NCBI GenBank assembly: GCA_047638395.1
Contig: JBLIMV010000025.1
Coordinates: forward strand, 1 to 64,000
Source: CAXBCP01 sp047638395
Lineage (GTDB): Bacteria > Pseudomonadota > Alphaproteobacteria > MPNO01 > UBA830
DNA length: 64,000 nt
Direction of reading: 5' to 3'
Position 1 is the first letter of the stretch. Each line of letters starts with the position of its first letter. Under the pieces are notes generated by a model. The model did not search any database. It saw only the letters and a program-made list of their open reading frames with translations, and was not told where the DNA came from. This document shows positions 26,503-34,260 of this stretch, piece by piece. The position numbers were made by a program, and so were the translations under genes.

Positions 26503-27315
26503 ATGGCCGACATGAAGATCGGAATCATCGGCGCCGGCGGGCGCATGGGACAGGCCTGCATCCGCCAGGTCACGGACACGGATGGCTGCACAATCGCCGC
26601 CGCCTCGGACATCCCGGGCGCGGCCCTGGTCGGACAGGACGCGGGCGATGCCGCCGGTGCCGGCACGCTTGGTGTCACCGTCACCGATGATGCCGCAGCC
26701 GTCGTTGCCGCGTCGGACGCCGTCATCGAATTCACCCTGCCGGGGCCGACGGTCGACCACGTGGCACTGACCGCCGACGCGGGCGTCGCCCACATTATTG
26801 GCACCACCGGCATGGAAGCTGCCCAGGAAGCGGCGCTGAAATCCGCCGGCGAGAAGACGGTCGTCATGCACGCGCCGAATATGAGCCTGGCCGTGAACCT
26901 GCTGTTTGCGCTGACCAAGCAGGTCGCGGCCACCTTGAACGACGATTTCGATATCGAGATCTTCGAGATGCATCACAAGCACAAGGTCGATGCACCGTCC
27001 GGCACCGCCGTCGGCATGGGCCGGGCCGCCGCCGAGGGGCGCGGCGTCAATCTCGACGATGTCGCCCAATGGGCGCGCAACGGTATCACCGGTGAGCGCA
27101 AGCGTGGCGATATCGGCTTCGCGAGCCTGCGCGGTGGCAACGTGATCGGCGATCACACGGCCACCTTCGCGATTGAGGACGAACGGCTCGAGATCAGCCA
27201 CAAGGCCCAGTCCCGCCAGATTTTCGCCCGCGGGGCGGTGCATGCAGCGTTGTGGTCAGCGGGGAAAAAGCCCGGCTTCTATACGATGTTCGACGTCCTC
27301 GGCATCGAGTACTGA
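26503..27315 (+). CDS. dapB: 4-hydroxy-tetrahydrodipicolinate reductase DapB
   Basis: 270 residues, the normal length. NAD(P)H-binding start MKIGIIGAGGRMGQACIRQV, substrate motif EMHHKHKVDAPSGTAVGMG with the catalytic His-His-Lys and GT residues, and a C-terminal Rossmann return GLNTMFDVLG-like end. It reduces 4-hydroxy-tetrahydrodipicolinate in the lysine/diaminopimelate pathway. The last ten codons including the stop are repeated immediately afterwards in another frame (27315-27344; listed separately). Standing alone here; upstream gap 119 nt. Confidence 0.96.
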   Translation: MADMKIGIIGAGGRMGQACIRQVTDTDGCTIAAASDIPGAALVGQDAGDAAGAGTLGVTVTDDAAAVVAASDAVIEFTLPGPTVDHVALTADAGVAHIIGTTGMEAAQEAALKSAGEKTVVMHAPNMSLAVNLLFALTKQVAATLNDDFDIEIFEMHHKHKVDAPSGTAVGMGRAAAEGRGVNLDDVAQWARNGITGERKRGDIGFASLRGGNVIGDHTATFAIEDERLEISHKAQSRQIFARGAVHAALWSAGKKPGFYTMFDVLGIEY

Positions 27316-27344
27316 TGTTCGACGTCCTCGGGATTGAATACTAG
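27286..27344 (+). repeat. Tandem duplication of the dapB 3' end
   Basis: ATGTTCGACGTCCTCGG... occurs at 27286-27315 as the true end of dapB (MFDVLGIEY-stop) and again at 27315-27344. The copies overlap by one base and differ at three internal third-codon positions (GGC/GGG, ATC/ATT, GAG/GAA), all synonymous, plus the stop (TGA/TAG). The second copy is out of frame with the gene. Confidence 0.95.
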
Positions 27345-27370
27345 GGGCTCTTCCCTCTGACCCTGAAATT

Positions 27371-27443
27371 GTCACCCCGGGCCTGTTCCGGGGCCCAGTC
27401 CCTCATCAAAAGAAGCTGGATCCCGGCTTTATGCCGGGATGAC
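27371..27443. repeat. Bipartite intergenic hairpin repeat
   Basis: A left hairpin beginning GTCACCCCGGGCC and a right hairpin ending GCCGGGATGAC are separated by a CAG...CTGG spacer. Lies between dapB and the convergent sorting-tail gene. Same family as the copies at 31285, 32750 and 33450. Confidence 0.85.
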
Positions 27444-27468
27444 ACCGAGAATCCGGCGACGCAGAAAC

Positions 27469-27504
27469 AAAAAAGCGGCTCCGAAACGCCGGAACCGCCT
27501 TTTT
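27469..27504. terminator. Bidirectional Rho-independent terminator
   Basis: An A-run, then GCGGcTCCG, a 6-nt loop, CGGAaCCGC and a T-run. Each strand presents a GC stem followed by U residues, suitable for ending dapB transcripts (rightwards) and the sorting-tail protein transcripts (leftwards, stop at 27525). Confidence 0.8.
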
Positions 27505-27524
27505 ATAACTTGTCGCGGTTGCCG

Positions 27525-28268
27525 TCAGGCGCGTTTGCGCAGCACCAGGGCCGCGAGTCCGATAGCCAAGAATGCCGCACCTGCCGGGGCCGGGACCTGC
27601 GTCGATGCTTCAGTATATTCGTAAGTCACTGTCGCAACACCATCCCAGTCGAAGGATGCTCCGAGCAGTACCGTATCGGTGCCCGTGCCCGGCAAAACCG
27701 ACAGGCGAAAAAACATGTCGACATCCACGGTGAAATCGCCAGGGCCCGTGAAATCGGCGAGGTCGCCCGGCTGAATGAAAAACCTTGTGCCGTTGCTGCT
27801 GAAATCCCGGTTGTCGGTGAAACCGAGGCAGCTGCCGCCGAGATCACAGCTCGACAGCGAACTACCGGCGACGCCGGTCAGGCCGCCGTTAACCGTCGAT
27901 CCCGCATTGTACCCGGAACCGAGGACATAGCTTCGCTGGATATCAACCCCGCAGGTTGCATTCGTGCCGATGCAGGTCCCGCCGATATCGACAAATTCCG
28001 AATTGATGGCGTGGGCAACATTCAGGATGACGCGATTCAGCGTGCCGAGCGACGAATCGAACCGGGCAAGGTTGAATGACCCGTTCCGGGTGCCGCTGAC
28101 GCCGTCGATAATGGCGGCCTGGTTTACCTCAGCCACCAGAAGCTCCGGCGGCGAGATAAAGGTCTGCGCCTGATTGAAGGTGATCATCGCCGCGTTCGCC
28201 GACGCCGTCATCCCGACGGTCAGAATAGTTGCGGCCGCCGTATTCCGGATAAAACCGAGTATCGTCAC
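27525..28268 (-). CDS. Exported sorting-tail protein, choice-of-anchor E-like (2 of 4)
   Basis: 247 residues from GTG 28268 with GGGGGAAT upstream. The signal peptide ends near residue 26 (ASANA-AMITF). The body is a beta-rich domain containing FNLARFDSSLGTLNRVILNV, a pattern of the choice-of-anchor E group of PEP-CTERM proteins, and four cysteines. The C-terminus is QVPAPAGAAFLAIGLAALVL followed by RKRA: motif, hydrophobic helix, basic end. It is a paralogue of the next gene (28409-29224), sharing MITF-Q-Q, FD-LG-LN-V and the tail. Exported and probably processed at the surface; the role is unknown. Confidence 0.75.
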   Translation of the reverse strand: MTILGFIRNTAAATILTVGMTASANAAMITFNQAQTFISPPELLVAEVNQAAIIDGVSGTRNGSFNLARFDSSLGTLNRVILNVAHAINSEFVDIGGTCIGTNATCGVDIQRSYVLGSGYNAGSTVNGGLTGVAGSSLSSCDLGGSCLGFTDNRDFSSNGTRFFIQPGDLADFTGPGDFTVDVDMFFRLSVLPGTGTDTVLLGASFDWDGVATVTYEYTEASTQVPAPAGAAFLAIGLAALVLRKRA

Positions 28269-28408
28269 TGTATAAATTCCCCCATGACTACAAATTCATT
28301 TGCACACACCTCTGTGAGGGGATTATTAGCGCATCTGTTCAAGCAGCACCAGACGATCGGCGGAAAAACGCCGTAAAGCGGAAAAATGCGCTTGGCGGCG
28401 TTAAGACG

Positions 28409-29224
28409 CTACCCGCGTCTCCGCGCCAGGGCCGCAAGCCCGATCAGCAGAAATGCCGCACCCGCAGGGGCCGGGATTTCGGTCGCCGCCGCTATGTAGT
28501 CATAAGTCACAATGACTGTGCCGGCCCAGTCGTAGAACGCCTGGTTGGCAAAAAGAAGAGAAGTAGAGCCAATTTCGCTGGTCGAAAACTGATAGAACAT
28601 GTCGGTATCGACTGCAAAGTTTCCCATCCCTTCGAAATCGTCCGCCTGCGCGCCCGTCAACAGGATATCGTTCGTCAGTGCAAATGTTTGCGCATGCGGG
28701 GACCCGTCGAGACAACTCGGCAGGAAACTGCCCGGGGAATCGGTGCCGCCGAGATTACAGGCAAGGCCACTATTGAAGGTGTCGTTGGCAAAGGCAGCAT
28801 TTACAGCCGCGCCCGCGCTATAGATCGCCGACTGGTTACCGTTACGCGTCAGCCCCATGTCGCAGGGGCCGCCCGAAAAGGGAGAGCATGGGGAGCCGCC
28901 AAATAGGGAGCTGGCATTGAGACTCAGGGACGAATTGATGCCCTGATTTATCTGGAGCCGGACGCTGTTCAGGGAGCCGAGGGCAGTATCGAACATCTGC
29001 AGCGCATAGGCGCCGGTGTGGTTGACGCTGACCTGCGCGTTGTTCGGGAGCTGGTTTGTCGATAGCAGAAAATCCTGTGCCTGAAGCGTCTGGGTCTGCG
29101 AGAAAGTGATCATTGCGGCACGGGTCGGTGTCGCCGCAAAGACGGTTCCGAATATCAGCGCGGTCACAGCCAGAAGACCAAGGAACCGGAACGGAAACAG
29201 GGAAAAAACACGGGATGTCATCAT
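28409..29224 (-). CDS. Exported sorting-tail protein, choice-of-anchor E-like (3 of 4)
   Basis: 271 residues from the ATG-ATG pair at 29224 (MMTSRVFSLFPFRFLGLLAV). A long signal peptide (~1-37) ends ATPTRA. The mature part starts AMITFSQTQTLQAQDF, has LQMFDTALGSLNSVRLQI near the middle, two Cys-containing loops (SPCSPFSGGPCD and ACNLGGTDS) and the tail EIPAPAGAAFLLIGLAALAR with RRG. It is a tandem paralogue of 27525-28268 with 140 nt between them and the same direction, so they could be expressed together or be a recent duplication that has diverged. Confidence 0.75.
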   Translation of the reverse strand: MMTSRVFSLFPFRFLGLLAVTALIFGTVFAATPTRAAMITFSQTQTLQAQDFLLSTNQLPNNAQVSVNHTGAYALQMFDTALGSLNSVRLQINQGINSSLSLNASSLFGGSPCSPFSGGPCDMGLTRNGNQSAIYSAGAAVNAAFANDTFNSGLACNLGGTDSPGSFLPSCLDGSPHAQTFALTNDILLTGAQADDFEGMGNFAVDTDMFYQFSTSEIGSTSLLFANQAFYDWAGTVIVTYDYIAAATEIPAPAGAAFLLIGLAALARRRG

Positions 29225-29341
29225 TGAACTACGCCTACCACAAAGATTGAAAGTGGATATTTTATACTTGGCCCCGTCCGGAAAGGCCAAACATAGTTAG
29301 CGTATAGTTAACGCCTGGGCGGCAACCAGGCGCGGCAAACC

Positions 29342-30280
29342 TTACGCAACAACCCGCGTTGGCGCGCCCGCGTCTTCCCGACTCTCGGCCCCAGCCTCCC
29401 GCTGCGCCTGTTCCCAGCCGATCAGGGCCAGTTTGCGATCGGTGCCCCAGCGGTACTGGGTGTCGAACAGGTCGGTCGAGCGGATCACGCGGTGACACGG
29501 GATCAGCAAACCGATGGGGTTGGCGCCGACGGCGGTACCCACCGCGCGCGCCGCCGTGGGCTGGCCGATGGCCCGCGCAATATCGCCATAGGTGACAAGC
29601 TGGCCCGGCGGGATCGACAACAATGCCTGCCACACCTTTATCTGAAAATTGGTGCCCTTGTACCAAAGCCGTAATGGCCGGCCGGTATCGCCGCGTCCGG
29701 GCCCGAACACGGTTTCACAATGGGCCCAGGTCTCCGCCTGCGCCTGGCGAAAATTGGCACCGGGCAGGCGGCGGCGGATATCGGCAAGTGCCGCATCCGC
29801 GCCGTCCGCGCCGACGAATTGGAGCCCGCAAATGCCGCGGTCGGTGACGGCAACGACAAAGTCACCGAGGAATCCCGGGTGCACGCCGTAGCGGATGTCC
29901 AGCCCGTCACCCATTTCCTTGTACTGGCCGGGGGTGATGCCTTCAAAATTGACGAACAGGTCGTGCAGCCGTGACGGGCCGGACAGGCCTGCGTCATACG
30001 CCGCATCGAGCACGGATTCGGCGCGGTCGAGCGCGCGTTTCGCGTGGTCCAGTGTCAGGTAGCCCAGAAACTGTTTCGGGCTGACCCCGGCCCAGCGGGT
30101 AAACAGGCGCTGGAAATGAAACGGGCTGAGGGCGGCGGCATCGGCGATATCGTCGAGCTCCGGCTGGTCGCGGAAATTTTCCCGGATATAGGCAAGGGCG
30201 CGCTCAATCCGCGCGAAATCATGCGCTTTCTGCTGGCCCGTCTGTTGTACCGTTTGGGTCTCTATCTGCTGCTGTGCCAT
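29342..30280 (-). CDS. AraC-type HTH / O6-methylguanine-DNA methyltransferase fusion (Ada-like)
   Basis: 312 residues, ATG 30280 with GGAGG. Residues ~20-115 are an AraC-family double HTH (DIADAAALSPFHFQRLFTRW, GVSPKQFLGYLTLDHAKRAL). Residues ~130-300 are the Ogt domain: IKVWQALLSIPPGQLVTYGD, then AVGANPIGLLIPCHRVIRS, with the alkyl-accepting Cys in PCHR. E. coli Ada has an additional N-terminal Cys-zinc domain that senses methylphosphotriesters; that domain is missing, so regulation may differ. It transfers alkyl groups from O6-alkylguanine to itself. Lies 12 nt downstream of a DUF1127 gene. Confidence 0.92.
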   Translation of the reverse strand: MAQQQIETQTVQQTGQQKAHDFARIERALAYIRENFRDQPELDDIADAAALSPFHFQRLFTRWAGVSPKQFLGYLTLDHAKRALDRAESVLDAAYDAGLSGPSRLHDLFVNFEGITPGQYKEMGDGLDIRYGVHPGFLGDFVVAVTDRGICGLQFVGADGADAALADIRRRLPGANFRQAQAETWAHCETVFGPGRGDTGRPLRLWYKGTNFQIKVWQALLSIPPGQLVTYGDIARAIGQPTAARAVGTAVGANPIGLLIPCHRVIRSTDLFDTQYRWGTDRKLALIGWEQAQREAGAESREDAGAPTRVVA

Positions 30281-30292
30281 CGCGTACCTCCG

Positions 30293-30466
30293 TCAGCTGC
30301 ACCAGAAAGGTTTCGCATATTCACCCCAGGCTTCCGACCGGCCGACACCGATATCGTGCAACGCCCGGTCAGAAAGCGCAATCAGCGCGCGGCGTTGACG
30401 CCGACGATCCTGCCAACAGGCGGCGCACCGGGTAAATCGGGCGATATGGGACAATATGCGAAACAT
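30293..30466 (-). CDS. DUF1127-family small protein
   Basis: 57 residues from ATG 30466. The DUF1127 core is LIALSDRALHDIGVGRSEAW, preceded by an Arg-rich helix (CWQDRRRQRRALI) and ending EYAKPFWCS. DUF1127 proteins are short, arginine-rich and common in alpha- and gammaproteobacteria; some are RNA-binding regulators of phosphate and carbon metabolism in Agrobacterium and Rhodobacter. The gene is 12 nt upstream of the Ada-like gene on the same strand, so the two probably form an operon. Confidence 0.82.
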   Translation of the reverse strand: MFRILSHIARFTRCAACWQDRRRQRRALIALSDRALHDIGVGRSEAWGEYAKPFWCS

Positions 30467-30580
30467 GGCCCTAACTTAGGCCGCAGCACAAAACGGCCCC
30501 ACCCGATATTTGCTCTATTCAAGGGTGTACCGCGCGGCGGGCCGGCCAAAAAGCGAGGCCGGGATGATCAGGCGGGAAGC

Positions 30581-31162
30581 TCAGGAAGCCTCGGCGGCCT
30601 CTTCGGGATAGGCCGCGTCATGTGCCTGTTGCAAGTATTCAGGTGAGCGCAGTTTTGCCAGGGCATCGGTCAGCGCATGGGCGAGCTGTACCCGCTCATC
30701 CGGGCTCAGAAACGCACCGACCCGCAGACGTTTGCCGTGGCTCGACAGCACAAGCTGGCTGTCATGGCTTACCGGCTCATCAATGTTGACGCGTAGCCAA
30801 TAGGGCTGGAACCGCCAGCGCTGCACCTTGCCCGATGCGCTGACCCGCTCGACCAGCAGGCTGTCGGCGGTCAGCCGCACGGTTTCGTACATCCGCGCCC
30901 AGCGGTAATTGGTGCGGAACGCCAGATAGATCAGCGCGATGTCGAGCCCCAGAAAGCCCACCACCGGCCAGGCGCCCATCAGCATGAACACCATCCCGGC
31001 CACGAAACTGACCGACGCGATCGCCGTCATCAGCAACAGAAAGCCTTTTGGCTCCAGGCTCGTATTGGGCTGCAGGATCGCATCGAACAGATAGGTCTTT
31101 TCACCTTTGTGGGGGTTCTGACCGGGCAACAGGGGGAGCGGTTCATCCATGGCGACAATCAT
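30581..31162 (-). CDS. DUF2244-family membrane protein
   Basis: 193 residues. The N-terminal soluble segment includes YLFDAILQPNTSLEPKGFLL; two adjacent transmembrane helices (~43-85: LLLMTAIASVSFVAGMVFML and VGFLGLDIALIYLAF) form a hairpin; the C-terminal ~100 residues are cytoplasmic (RWRFQPYWLRVNIDEPVS, VGAFLSPDERVQLAHALTDA). This is the DUF2244 layout; function unknown. Start 31162 or 31150 (MDEPLP), neither with a strong ribosome site. In many alphaproteobacteria it adjoins nth, as here (divergent). Confidence 0.82.
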   Translation of the reverse strand: MIVAMDEPLPLLPGQNPHKGEKTYLFDAILQPNTSLEPKGFLLLMTAIASVSFVAGMVFMLMGAWPVVGFLGLDIALIYLAFRTNYRWARMYETVRLTADSLLVERVSASGKVQRWRFQPYWLRVNIDEPVSHDSQLVLSSHGKRLRVGAFLSPDERVQLAHALTDALAKLRSPEYLQQAHDAAYPEEAAEAS

Positions 31163-31284
31163 AGGAACGGCCGGGGTCCGGAGTCGAGAAATAATGAATG
31201 AATGGTTAACGGGCGCAGGTTTCCGGGGGGCTCGCGAGGATTAATTCAACCATCTGGAGGTCTGCGGGGAGAAACGCTTCATTT

Positions 31285-31395
31285 GTCATCCCGGGCCTTC
31301 ATCCGCTTCGCGGCCTCAGCCAGGATCCAGAGCGCTGCCCGTTCGCCAAGACTGGATCCGGCCAAGACTGGGCCCCGGCACAAGGCCGGGGTGAC
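31285..31395. repeat. Bipartite intergenic hairpin repeat filling the DUF2244-nth gap
   Basis: Starts GTCATCCCGGGCC, contains GGATCCAG and GACTGGATCC internally and ends GGCCCCGGCACAAGGCCGGGGTGAC-like (final arm 31377-31395). This copy is longer than the others, with an inserted middle. The whole 316-nt gap 31163-31478 holds only this element and presumably the two divergent promoters. Confidence 0.8.
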
Positions 31396-31478
31396 AATCA
31401 TATTTATTCAAACAACACTCCATCCCATCCCCCGCACCAGCCCTTCCCTCCGGGACGCCACCCGGCTACAAAACATCC

Positions 31479-32123
31479 ATGCGCGCCACCATGCCCCTCA
31501 AGGACGTCGACGAGTTTTTCGCCCGGCTGTCCGCCGCCGACCCGGAACCTCAGGGTGAGCTGGATTACGTCAACGTGTTCACCCTGCTGGTCGCCGTGGT
31601 GCTGTCGGCCCAGGCGACCGATATCGGCGTGAACCGGGCGACCAAGGACCTGTTCAAAATCGCCGACACGCCGGAAAAAATGCTGGCCCTGGGCGAAGCG
31701 ACGGTGCGCAATCACATCAAGACGATCGGGCTGTACCGGAACAAGGCGAAGAACGTCATCGCACTGTGCCAGATGATGATCGCCGATTTCGCCGGTGTCG
31801 TGCCGGAAACCCGCGAAGAGCTGGTGAAACTGCCCGGCGTCGGGCGCAAGACCGCGAACGTTGTGCTGAACATAGCGTTCGGCCAGCCGACGATGGCGGT
31901 CGACACCCATATCTTCCGCATCGGCAACCGCACCGGCATGGCGCCGGGCAAAACGGTGGAGGCGGTCGAAGACAAACTGGTCAAACGCATTCCCGCCAAT
32001 TGGATGAACCACGGCCATCACTGGCTGATCCTGCACGGCCGCTATGTCTGCAAAGCGCGCAAGCCCGAATGCCCGGACTGTATCGTCGCCGATCTCTGCC
32101 GGTATAAAGCGAAGACGGACTGA
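31479..32123 (+). CDS. nth: Endonuclease III
   Basis: 214 residues. Helix-hairpin-helix ELVKLPGVGRKTANVVLNIA supplies the catalytic Lys; the catalytic Asp is in MAVDTHIFRIGNR; the [4Fe-4S] ligands are C-x6-C-x2-C-x5-C in CKARKPECPDCIVADLC. It is a bifunctional glycosylase/AP lyase that removes oxidised pyrimidines. The start MRATMPLKDVDEFF is slightly short compared with many homologues (~220-260) but covers all core elements. The following phosphatase gene begins 42 nt downstream. Confidence 0.96.
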   Translation: MRATMPLKDVDEFFARLSAADPEPQGELDYVNVFTLLVAVVLSAQATDIGVNRATKDLFKIADTPEKMLALGEATVRNHIKTIGLYRNKAKNVIALCQMMIADFAGVVPETREELVKLPGVGRKTANVVLNIAFGQPTMAVDTHIFRIGNRTGMAPGKTVEAVEDKLVKRIPANWMNHGHHWLILHGRYVCKARKPECPDCIVADLCRYKAKTD

Positions 32124-32165
32124 TATTTTAAACTGCCGCAACCCGGCACCAAGACTGAGAAAACT

Positions 32166-32720
32166 ATGTATCTCGCGCGCCACGGCCAGACGATGTTCAA
32201 CGTCGTTTTCGGCGAAACCAAGCAGGATCCCGGTATCGAGGATCCGCCGCTGACCGATATTGGGTTCGAGCAGGCCACCGAACTGGCGGAGCGGTTCGAC
32301 GAAATCGATATCCGGAAGATTATTTCGAGCCCCTATACCCGCGCCCTTCAGACCGCCCGCATGATTGCCAACCGGCTCGACATACCCGTGGTGGTGGAGC
32401 CCGATGTGCGCGAACGCACGGCCTATGTCTGCGATGTCGGCGCGGTCACAAGCGTCCTTGCCGCCGACTGGCCGCATCTGGATTTTGGCCATCTGGACGA
32501 GGTTTGGTGGAACCGTGAAGAAGAAACGATCCCGCAATTCCACGACCGCTGTTCCGCGTTTCGCGCGCGTATGGCCGCGACCGAGGACTGGCAGCACACC
32601 GCCATCGTCACTCATTGGGGCTTTGTGCGCTCGATGACCGGCAAGCGCGTCGGCAATGCCGAGCTGGTGCGCTGCGACCCAAACGAGCCGCACCCGCCGC
32701 TGGATACGACCTGGCCTTGA
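32166..32720 (+). CDS. Histidine phosphatase family protein
   Basis: 184 residues. The phosphohistidine site is YLARHGQTMFN (RHG) at residues 3-6, followed by PLTDIGFEQATELAERF, SSPYTRALQTA with the catalytic Arg, and a late VTHWGFVRSM His. This matches the phosphoglycerate mutase-like acid-phosphatase group. It probably dephosphorylates a small molecule; the substrate is not readable. Same direction as nth, 42 nt apart, so possibly co-transcribed. Confidence 0.88.
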   Translation: MYLARHGQTMFNVVFGETKQDPGIEDPPLTDIGFEQATELAERFDEIDIRKIISSPYTRALQTARMIANRLDIPVVVEPDVRERTAYVCDVGAVTSVLAADWPHLDFGHLDEVWWNREEETIPQFHDRCSAFRARMAATEDWQHTAIVTHWGFVRSMTGKRVGNAELVRCDPNEPHPPLDTTWP

Positions 32721-32749
32721 TTTAGCCGTCAGGGTTAACCCGCTTGATT

Positions 32750-32837
32750 GTCATCCCGGGCCTGTCCCGGGATCCAGGCAGCCTCTCCGTCGCACCAACG
32801 GCCAAAAGACTGGGCCCCGGAATAAATCCGGGGTGAC
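32750..32837. repeat. Bipartite intergenic hairpin repeat upstream of secB
   Basis: Left hairpin GTCATCCCGGGCC-tgt-CCCGGGATCCAG, then a spacer, then GACTGGGCCCCGG-aataaat-CCGGGGTGAC. Sits between the phosphatase gene and secB, within the region that should carry the secB promoter. Confidence 0.87.
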
Positions 32838-32929
32838 AATAAAAATTGACCAGTGCCCCGATGGCGAACGATTGTCTGGCGCGGCCATCCGTGATAGCCA
32901 CGGCCCCAACAGTCACACCGGAGCAGACA

Positions 32930-33430
32930 ATGGCCGATAACGATATCCCGATGGAAAATGGCGCCAACGGCGCGGACGAAAACAGCGATATGGAGGGCGT
33001 TCCCTTTATGATCGGGGCGCAGTACATCAAGGACTTTTCGTTTGAAAACCCGCGCGGGATCGAGACCCTGTCGGCAATCCAGGAAAACCCGGATGTCAGC
33101 GTCGATGTCAGCACCAATGCGCGCGCCATCGGCGAAGAAGGCATGTTCGAAGTGCTGCTGTTTATCCGCGCCGAAGCCACGGTCGATGACAGCCCGGTCT
33201 TTATTGTCGAGCTGACCTATGGCGGTGTCGTCCAGGTCGGCGGTATTCCCGAAGAAGAGATCAAGCCGGTCGTCCTGATCGAGGGGCCCCGGCACTTGTT
33301 CCCGTTCGCCCGCTCAATCGTCTCAAACGCCGTGCGCGATGGCGGCTTCCCGCCGCTGCTGATCAACCCGATCGATTTCGGCACGCTGTATGTCGAACAG
33401 CATGTCGATTCAGAAGGTTCCGATATCTAG
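32930..33430 (+). CDS. secB: Protein-export chaperone SecB
   Basis: 166 residues from ATG 32930 with GGAG in front; the frame is open further upstream but MADNDIPMENG is the alphaproteobacterial start. Conserved segments are QYIKDFSFENPRGIE, VFIVELTYGGVVQVGG and the SecA-contact/peptide-groove region RHLFPFARSIVSNAVRDGGF followed by LLINPIDFGTLY. It forms tetramers that hold preproteins unfolded for SecA. In alphaproteobacteria secB is often near dnaQ and the origin, as here; it is convergent with dnaQ across a repeat. Confidence 0.96.
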   Translation: MADNDIPMENGANGADENSDMEGVPFMIGAQYIKDFSFENPRGIETLSAIQENPDVSVDVSTNARAIGEEGMFEVLLFIRAEATVDDSPVFIVELTYGGVVQVGGIPEEEIKPVVLIEGPRHLFPFARSIVSNAVRDGGFPPLLINPIDFGTLYVEQHVDSEGSDI

Positions 33431-33449
33431 GGTACTTTTACTCGGGATT

Positions 33450-33545
33450 GTCATCCCGGATTTATTCCGGGACCCAGTCTTGCTGTTTTGAAACCGGTTT
33501 TCCGTCCTGAAGAAAGTCTGGATCCCGGCACAGGGCCGGGATGAC
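33450..33545. repeat. Bipartite intergenic hairpin repeat between secB and dnaQ
   Basis: GTCATCCCGG-attt-attCCGGGA...CTGGATCCCGGC-acag-GGCCGGGATGAC. It fills the gap between two convergent genes, ending 2 nt before the dnaQ stop, so it could act as a 3'-end structure for both transcripts. Confidence 0.87.
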
Positions 33546-33546
33546 A

Positions 33547-34260
33547 TCAGTCTTTATCAGCCATGTTACCCAGCCACATCGGCTGTTTCAGCGTCGCGAC
33601 AAATGCGTCATGGGCGGCAAGCTCGTCGGCCGTTGCCGCATGTGGCCGGGGTGGGCGAATTTCGGCCACAGACGCGGGTGTGCCGTCATCGTCGCCGGCG
33701 GCCTTGTTCGCCGCACCCGCTTCAGCCGCGGCCAGGCTCAGCCCGGGCTGGCGGCCACCGCGCAGTTCCAGATACACCTCGGCCAACAGCTCGGCATCGA
33801 GCAACGCGCCATGATAGGTGCGCGACGAATTGTCGATATCGAAACGGCGGCACAGCGCATCCAGTGATGCAGGCGCCCCGGGAAATTTCCGCCGCGCCAT
33901 TTGCACCGTATCGACCGACTGCGTCATCGGCAGTTCCCGGCGCTTAAGGCGGCGCAATTCTGCGTTGATAAACCCCATATCGAAACGGGCATTGTGGATC
34001 ACCAGCGGGTCGTCGCCGATGAAGGCCAGAAAATCATCCACAACGTCCTTGAACACCGGGTGACCGGACAGGAATTCCTCGCTCAGACCGTGCACGGCAA
34101 ACGCGCCAGCCGGCATGTCGCGTTTCGGATTTACGTATTGGTGATAGGTCTCACCGGTCGCGATATGGTTGACCACTTCGACACAGCCGATCTCGACCAG
34201 CCGGTCGCCGTTGATCGGATCAAGACCGGTGGTTTCTGTATCGAGAACGATTTCGCGCAT
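33547..34260 (-). CDS. dnaQ: DNA polymerase III epsilon subunit (proofreading exonuclease)
   Basis: 237 residues from ATG 34260 (MREIVLDTETTGLDP), the conserved start. Exo I is LDTETTGL (two catalytic acids), Exo II HNARFDMGFINAEL, Exo III-epsilon YHGALLDAELLAEVYLEL with catalytic His and Asp. The last ~60 residues (GAANKAAGDDDGTPA...) are flexible, then ELAAHDAFVATLKQP resembles the alpha-subunit contact. The 3'-5' exonuclease provides proofreading in the replicase. Its first 41 nt overlap the end of coaE in another frame; last gene of the ppsR-maf-aroE-coaE-dnaQ operon. Confidence 0.95.
   Translation of the reverse strand: MREIVLDTETTGLDPINGDRLVEIGCVEVVNHIATGETYHQYVNPKRDMPAGAFAVHGLSEEFLSGHPVFKDVVDDFLAFIGDDPLVIHNARFDMGFINAELRRLKRRELPMTQSVDTVQMARRKFPGAPASLDALCRRFDIDNSSRTYHGALLDAELLAEVYLELRGGRQPGLSLAAAEAGAANKAAGDDDGTPASVAEIRPPRPHAATADELAAHDAFVATLKQPMWLGNMADKD

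Noticed and set aside
31404..32693. A 429-codon open frame on the minus strand across nth and the histidine phosphatase
   Set aside because: Antisense to two clear genes with intact catalytic motifs; composition is typical of reverse-strand shadow frames.
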